Shown: in pieces, positions 58,825 to 64,000 of the stretch
Numbering within the stretch: the first letter of the stretch is position 1
Layout of the letters: each line of letters begins with the position of its first letter
Assembly (NCBI GenBank): GCA_027919835.1
Contig: JANVFP010000027.1
Coordinates: 124,001 to 188,000, forward strand
Direction of reading: 5' to 3'
DNA length: 64,000 bases
Origin: Lentinula raphanica
Lineage: Eukaryota > Basidiomycota > Agaricomycetes > Agaricales > Omphalotaceae
Notes under the pieces: model-generated
The model's database searches: none
What the model was told of the DNA's origin: nothing
Seen by the model: the letters and a program-made list of their open reading frames with translations, nothing else
Program-made: the position numbers and the translations under genes

Positions 58825-60114
58825 ATATGCAGCGACCAGGGATGGACTTCGACAAAACGTGGTCGATGGTTGCAAGAATAGAGTCGGTTCGTATTCTTAT
58901 CGCGTGCGCGGCTGCAAAGGGTTGGTCAACGCGTCAATAGGACTTCTCTTCTGCGTACTTGAATGGGACCTTACCTGAAAACCCGAAGATATTTATGGAA
59001 CAGACGACCGGTTTCACCAGGCAGGGGGAGGAAAATAAGGTTTGCCTGATGAAAAAGCCTTTATACAGTCTTGCCCAAGCAGGTCACATATGGTTCAAAG
59101 GATTGAAGAAGGAGGCAACTCGTATTGGATTCAAATCATCGCGTGCGGACCCGTGCATTCGTTATCGTAAAGATCCGGTCACCGGAGCACACTCTATTCA
59201 TTCTGTACACACGGACGACATATGGTCTGCTGCTTCAACAGACGCCGAGGCAGAAAGATCGATGACTGATTTCGACAGATGGGACTGGAAAGATGTGAAG
59301 GATAAAAAGTTCCTTGTCGGGTTGACACTCGAGTATCTTGATAACGGAGGAATCGGAATCTTGCAAGCTCCATTCATCGAAAGCGCGCTTCGATACTTCG
59401 GTCTCTGGGACTCTCTCTACCCAACCATATTGTCAGATTCTTGGATGTTGCTGGTGGATAGCCTCATCGACCAGACCAGACATCATTTTCGCCTGCTCAA
59501 GTCTATCCTCTGTTCAAAACTCTCCCTCGCGAGTGCATTGGGATCTCCTCATCAAACTGTGCCGATATATCAAAAATACGATCAACTATGGTATCGTGTA
59601 TCAGAAATCAGAATCCAACCTCGATATCAGACCAATTGGATATGTCAATTCGGATTGGGCTAGCAATCCTCATACGCGAAGATCGGTGTCAGGTTACATC
59701 TTCCTCATCAATGGGTCTCCGGTATCCTGGTCGTCCAAACCGCAATCAATTACTGCCTTATCGTCTACCGAAGCAGAGTATGTTGCCTTGGCTAGGGGAG
59801 TACAGCAGGCCGTATGGATGAATAGTTGGCTATCTGAAGTTGAACTCGGCGGGAAATCTCCGATGTGTATCATGAGCGATAACCTTGGATCAATCAGCTT
59901 GGCCGAAACAAACCGGGAACATGGTATTTCAAAGGCAATCGACGTGCGGTATCATTTCATCCGAGACGAGGTAGAAGATGGGAAGGTGGAGATATTTCCA
60001 ATTGCAAGCGAGGACAATCCGGTGGACATGTTGACGAAATCTCTATCAAAGGATCTCCACCAGCAATTCGTGCGAGCACTCGGGCTAGATTGGTGGTATT
60101 GTCGCCAGGGGGAG

Positions 60115-60437
60115 TGTTAGAAATATGGCATGGCGTGGCGACGATTCGTAGGAGCGACGCGGTATCGTGACGAGTTCAGGAAACGATCAATATTATTGTT
60201 TATTTGGTTTAGACATTCGGACTATTTAAAGTAGATTTACATCGTTCTCACTCTTTCACTTGTACTGTCAGGTTAAGAGTGAGTATCTCGCATTTCATTA
60301 CTATACACTATCGTACTCACATCCTACTTGTAGAACTTACATTGTATCTGTCTAGGTATTCTAATATGGGAACTTGTACTGTCAGGTTAAGAAACTTACA
60401 TCGTATCTGTCTAGACGTTGACTTGCAAATCTTTACA
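60115..60437 (+). repeat. Copia 3' LTR
   Basis: 323 bp, co-linear with 41072-41394 and about 4 percent different by eye. It is followed directly by the CATAG duplication. Confidence 0.9.
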
Positions 60438-60878
60438 CATAGTACCTCATATCATAACCCACTATTAAATCTATTCAGGAGATACTTGATTCAAAGTTAC
60501 TTCAAAGTTGTCCAGCTACTGGGCTTCCTTATTCTTTGTCCTCCCGCAATGATTGTTATCATTTCCTAGTAGCGTCTCTCAGTGTTCAACATAAGTCCAT
60601 CAATGGTCATTGTTAATCATTGCAGTGTAGCTTGAACAGGAAACTTGGGGAGTCAACAATCTTGATGACATAATATACAGATGTAAAATATTATATCTAC
60701 TGGTAGGCCTTTCTTCCTCGAAAACTTCATTTCTTTCTTTGTGCTTTACACATTCACATTCACCCCTCCACACTTTCACACTTTCATTCCATTCAAATCT
60801 TCTTCAACTTCTTGTACTTGACCAGGCTGGAACATGTACAATGGATTCTGTTTCTTGTGTCCAGAGACTCATCACTAT
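60438..60878. other. Relic upstream region of a fourth glycoprotein copy
   Basis: Bases 60590-60840 resemble the promoters of glycoproteins A and B: GGGGAGTCAACAATCTTGATG, ATAATATACAGATG, then a pyrimidine-rich run of ...CACATTCACATTCACC. The expected short first exon and signal peptide are not present. A MITE follows directly. Confidence 0.45.
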
Positions 60879-61140
60879 GGCATCAGCAAACCTCAGGGAG
60901 CAGCACTGTCCAGCAGCTCCAGCACTCCCAGCACTTGCAATAAAGCATAAAGGTGCCGCTGGACAGTGCTAGACAGTGCCTCAGCACTATTCAGTTTTGG
61001 TGGTTTGGTGGGGCATTTCTGAGCATTCCTCCACAAGAGCTTCATATCTCTCACAATGTGAAATTTGTATTACCTGAATCTATTCAGTGCAATACAATGC
61101 TGGCAGAACTGGAAGGCAAAACCCAGATTTTGCTGATGCC
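60879..61140. mobile_element. 262-bp MITE, GGCATCAGCAAA family
   Basis: GGCATCAGCAAA (60879-60890) and its inverse TTTGCTGATGCC (61129-61140) form the ends. The interior is rich in CAGCACTG/CAGTGC words. A related end occurs at 38915. No clear target duplication. Confidence 0.65.
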
Positions 61141-61894
61141 CTCAGATGCCCCCTGAGGGAAAGTGGCGCTGGTTTGAGTTTTCTGGGGGTTATGATCCTG
61201 ACCTGGAGATGGTGGATCTAACTGGTTGTAGATGTTTTTTGAGATATCAGGAGAGTCCCGGAAAGCAGAAGAAGGAAGAGTTTCCATCATCTCGATTCTC
61301 GATTCCAAAGACCATGTATGACATATGTAGTATGCAGGCGAGGTGAGAGTCCTGATGTGAAGGGTAGGCGCCAAAACCTGAGGACTCTCACGCCTCCGAT
61401 TCGCTTATGCATCCTCCAATAGGCTGTGCATATCTCGATCAAAATCCTCCAGCTCGCACTCCGCTCGCCCAAGGCAGAGGGGCTCTGGTAATAGACTGGA
61501 CGTTCAACTCTCAGTTCGTAGAGAGACTCGCCGTATCACTTGCTCGTCTCCCAACTTTCTGTCAACCACTGGCAATGTTGTGAGTCCCATGTCAGCCCAT
61601 GTCTCGCAATAAAAGATTGCAGTAACCTATAGACAGGAAAGGTCCACATGATAGTACAATCGACGGGTTGGTCAACCGAGATGGCTATACATCGTAGTAT
61701 CTGTTCCGAATCTGGCGGGCTGTTTTGATTTTGAAGCTGAAGCGCTGAAGCTTGGAGCTTGATGCCAGTTGCTATCCCGGGATGTTCAGGCTATCATCTC
61801 AACTTCCCTCAACTTATAGTCCCCTCTCTTTCTGCGACCAGGTGTCTTTCGTCTTTCACTCCTTCGTCTATTCACATCACTCTCTTCGGTTCCT
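61141..61894. other. Intergenic DNA upstream of glycoprotein C
   Basis: A short inverted repeat (GGCGAGGTGAGAGTCCTGA at 61335 and its near-inverse at 61379-61400) could form a hairpin. No gene recognised. Pyrimidine-rich DNA precedes the ATG at 61895. Confidence 0.45.
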
Positions 61895-63218
61895 ATGTTC
61901 CTAGCCCGGTGAGCTCTCAAACATCGAGTAGCCTCCCATGTTTACTGAATCTCCGCACAGGATGATAATCTTGCTTGCTTTCACGGTTCTACAACCAGCA
62001 TTGTCTGTCAAGATTCTTGTGGCCACCCCTACAATTACTAGCTCCAATGCTAGTCCAGTAGTAATGCAAGTTTCTACCCCAATCACTGCGACTTGGTTTC
62101 TCGAGGATAGCGATGCCACCATGTCAGGTTCTGGATTTACTATGGCCCTACTCAATGATGTGTCCCGCGTCGGAGAAGTTACAGAATGGTCTACAATCAT
62201 TGAACCGAGTGGAAAGAGTACTGGGATTGTACAGCCGATGCCAACAGCCACTGGGTATGCCCCCTCTATCTCATATCTATCACTGTTGGTTGATCAGTGA
62301 GATTACGGGGAATATAGGCCTCATCGGGTTGAGGTTATCCCTTCTGGACGTAGTTCCAAGTGAGCGGCACCGACTGCCTGTATATCCCATCTCAACCAAA
62401 GCTTCATGTGTATACAACAGCGATGAGGGCGCGCACAGCACACCCACTTTCCAAATCGGTCTGTGAGTCTTATTTTTCTTCTTCACATTAATGATGCACA
62501 ACAGGCGAAAAATAACACGAAAAATAATTTCCTATACGAACAGCTCGGATGATTCTAGTGGTGATAGTGAAATCAACAGCAATACACAGTCACCCTCTGG
62601 CCCTCCTGACCCGTCTAGGTAAGGTTACATGCTCCCGACCATGACATATGATCAAAGCTCACTCAGGACATTAGTACTCGAATCCAAACCACAGTCACAC
62701 AAACAAATACCCTCAGTACCGTAATATCGACTCGGAATACACAGTATCAGCCATCGACTCCCAGCCCCAGTTCCACACCCTCGGTTTCCCATCCAACCCA
62801 ACCTTCTTCACTTTCTACTAAATACCTCATCATTACCCTCGCGCTTGCTGCCACGTTTGGGACAATTCTGATTATGCTTATAATGGTTTTCCTTGTGCGT
62901 CGTAGTCGTCGACGTCGCTTAGATAATTCCTTCCCTCTTCATGACCCGTTTATGATACTACCAAACCAAGTTACAGATCCGGGGCAACCTCTTTCGGACT
63001 CGAAACAGGGCAGCGATATGGAATTGAGGAAGGAAGGAAGAAGAACTAACACACTAGATTTCAACGAACACAGGCAAAAGGGGCTCGGAGGAGGGATTCC
63101 CCGTACGATGGAACATGAACAGCCTGAGGCGGGCCTTCATCCATCTGCTCCAAAAGTGGAACCCAGAGCGCCTCAAAGAGATTCGGATATGGCGACTTTG
63201 ATAGGATCTGAAGGTTGA
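61895..63218 (+). CDS. Single-pass membrane glycoprotein C
   Basis: Exons inferred: 61895-61908, 61961-62254, 62298-62462, 62544-62618 and 62675-63218; 363 residues with consistent phase. As in A and B, the first intron splits the signal peptide (MFLA/RMIILLAFTVLQPALS). The ectodomain is Ser/Thr/Pro-rich (STPSPSSTPSVSHPTQPSS), followed by a transmembrane helix (LIITLALAATFGTILIMLIM) and RRSRRRR. The tail differs from A and B and lacks the PPxY. Intron 2 (43 bp) is short, so that junction is the least certain. Its intron position and architecture make it a diverged paralogue. Confidence 0.72.
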
Positions 63219-64000
63219 TGACTTACGGTTCAGTGAGTTGAAAGAGAGGGAAAAGAAGCACTTAGCCGTTGTACTCGATCCTTTGAATGGTTCAAACGAA
63301 CGAGTACGAGTACTGTAACAGCCATTCAAGAACATGTTGAACTTTTCCGTATAAAAATATTTTTACAGATATAAAAAGAGAACTAGCATAGCATCAGGAA
63401 GAATCAATGAGATACGAAAACAAGAAAACGAAAACAAGAACACCAATCGTCGTTGCGTGGTCAACGTTTGACACCAATGAAAACTCCAAAAGTGCATACG
63501 CGATCCAGATATGTAGCATCTGTGGGTCGAATTTGTCCAGACATCGATATAGAGTTGACGCTCCGCACGTCTGTGTCCACCTTTCGAGGCCAGTTATAAT
63601 GTCTGTCTTTCTCTTTCTCTCTCTTTCGTCGTGCGCCTTCTCGTGAACTTGCTCCGGTGGTGTAAAAGAAAAAAAGTCCAATGGCTAAAGTGTTCCGTGA
63701 ATATCCGAACGATCAACAAAGAAATCACGGCATAGCCTACGCACCATCTGACAAGCCCAGAACCCACACCATTTCTTCCATAACGCATATCCATCATAAA
63801 CGAGGAAACCAGTAGCAGAGAAGGAGAATGAGATGAGACAGAGAATGAATGAATGTGTGCTGCGAAATCCTGATGAGATTCCCTCGTTCTAGTAACCAAA
63901 TATAGGTTCCAATGCATTGAAGGGGTCAGAACTTTCTTTAAGGTTCCTTAGGTATCGGGATCGAGTTTTTCGCCGCGCGCAAGGACTCTGACAGCTTTAC
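63219..64000. other. 3' flank of glycoprotein C to window end
   Basis: A minus frame at 63917-63594 has a possible hydrophobic segment and a basic tail, but I do not recognise it and there is no supporting context. It could be the end of a gene beyond the window. Confidence 0.35.

Larger units (their letters stand above)
41596..60120 (+). pseudogene. Copia gag-pol, split and frameshifted
   Basis: Parts in order: Gag with CSNCNRRGHTRSCC zinc knuckle (about 42365-42415); protease with LDSAAS; pre-integrase WHARFGHINTNAI; integrase DLWG and VDDASG, broken at 43587 by the Gypsy and resumed at 56750 with ANGVVEQANR; reverse transcriptase from WMPPMKKEFKSL (57570) with VYDLKVDGDGE, FSSAYLNG and HTDDIW in place of YVDD; RNase H with DWASNPHTRRSVSGY, LSSTEAEYVA and NPVDMLTKSLS ending at 60120. 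Lesions: frame change near 43300, TGA at 57120, TAG near 58937, frame change near 59440, two MITEs and the Gypsy. Cutting out the Gypsy and one CTTAT copy restores the integrase frame, so the Copia integrase was open when the Gypsy arrived. Confidence 0.92.
41072..60437 (+). mobile_element. Copia LTR retrotransposon containing nested insertions
   Basis: Two 323-bp LTRs (41072-41394 and 60115-60437) start TGTTAGAAATATGG and end CTTTACA. A perfect 5-bp duplication CATAG flanks the element (41067-41071 and 60438-60442). A purine tract CAGGGGGA precedes the 3' LTR. Without the Gypsy element and the two MITEs the Copia would be about 5.1 kb, a normal length. The LTRs differ at roughly a dozen positions, many of them C/T at CpG, so this insertion is older than the Gypsy within it. 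Confidence 0.95.

Noticed and set aside
63594..63917. Minus-strand frame with a hydrophobic stretch near the window end
   Set aside because: No signal peptide, family motif or splice support; left as unassigned.

Overview
The window is nuclear DNA of a filamentous basidiomycete, most likely an Agaricomycete. The genes carry many short introns with GT-AG (and one GC-AG) borders. A KDZ-type transposase remnant, a fungal NACHT-ankyrin (NLR-like) gene, chromodomain Gypsy and Copia retrotransposons and a TTAGGG-like tract all fit that group. I did not recognise any tRNA, rRNA or CRISPR array. Host genes are few. They are an intact eIF3a/TIF32 gene, a NACHT-ankyrin gene, a small secreted protein, the truncated 3' end of an Nse3/MAGE-domain gene, and three related single-pass membrane glycoprotein genes. 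About two thirds of the window is mobile or repetitive DNA.

Layout. 1-1.5 kb: decayed C-terminus of a KDZ transposase. 3.67-13.3 kb: a hAT-type DNA transposon bounded by inverted AGTGTTCA termini and ACCCG-rich subterminal DNA. It carries two divergent genes, a ten-exon transposase (minus) and a second gene of an uncharacterised Agaricomycete family (plus). The second gene is split by a 3.1-kb near-perfect palindrome at 8465-11557. The right hAT end abuts the last 153 codons of an NSE3 homologue. 14.1-14.8 kb: secreted protein. 16.3-17.3 kb: Copia remnant. 17.6-22.8 kb: NACHT gene with about 26 almost identical ankyrin repeats. 24.0-28.3 kb: eIF3a. 28.3-32.3 kb: duplicated upstream DNA of eIF3a and GTTTAAAC-rich repeats. 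32.9-38.8 kb: two paralogous membrane glycoproteins with a PPxY tail motif. 41.07-60.44 kb: a Copia element (CATAG target duplication) whose integrase is split by a 13.2-kb Gypsy element (CTTAT duplication). The Gypsy 5' LTR carries a 293-bp hAT-like MITE, and two further MITEs sit in the Copia reverse transcriptase. 61.9-63.2 kb: a third membrane glycoprotein.

The most interesting points are these. (1) The Gypsy element carries an intact-looking, spliced, antisense coiled-coil gene with its own TATA box, while its sense gag-pol has ten in-frame stops. (2) All ten stops are TGA, the signature of CpG deamination. (3) The hAT element appears to carry a conserved passenger gene. (4) The giant palindrome could be read into a long hairpin RNA. 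(5) The NLR has a homogenised repeat array with variation confined to a few positions. (6) A MITE carries a telomere-like GGGTTA tract. Exon borders and frames were read by eye from splice consensus and reading frame; they are inference, not transcript evidence.
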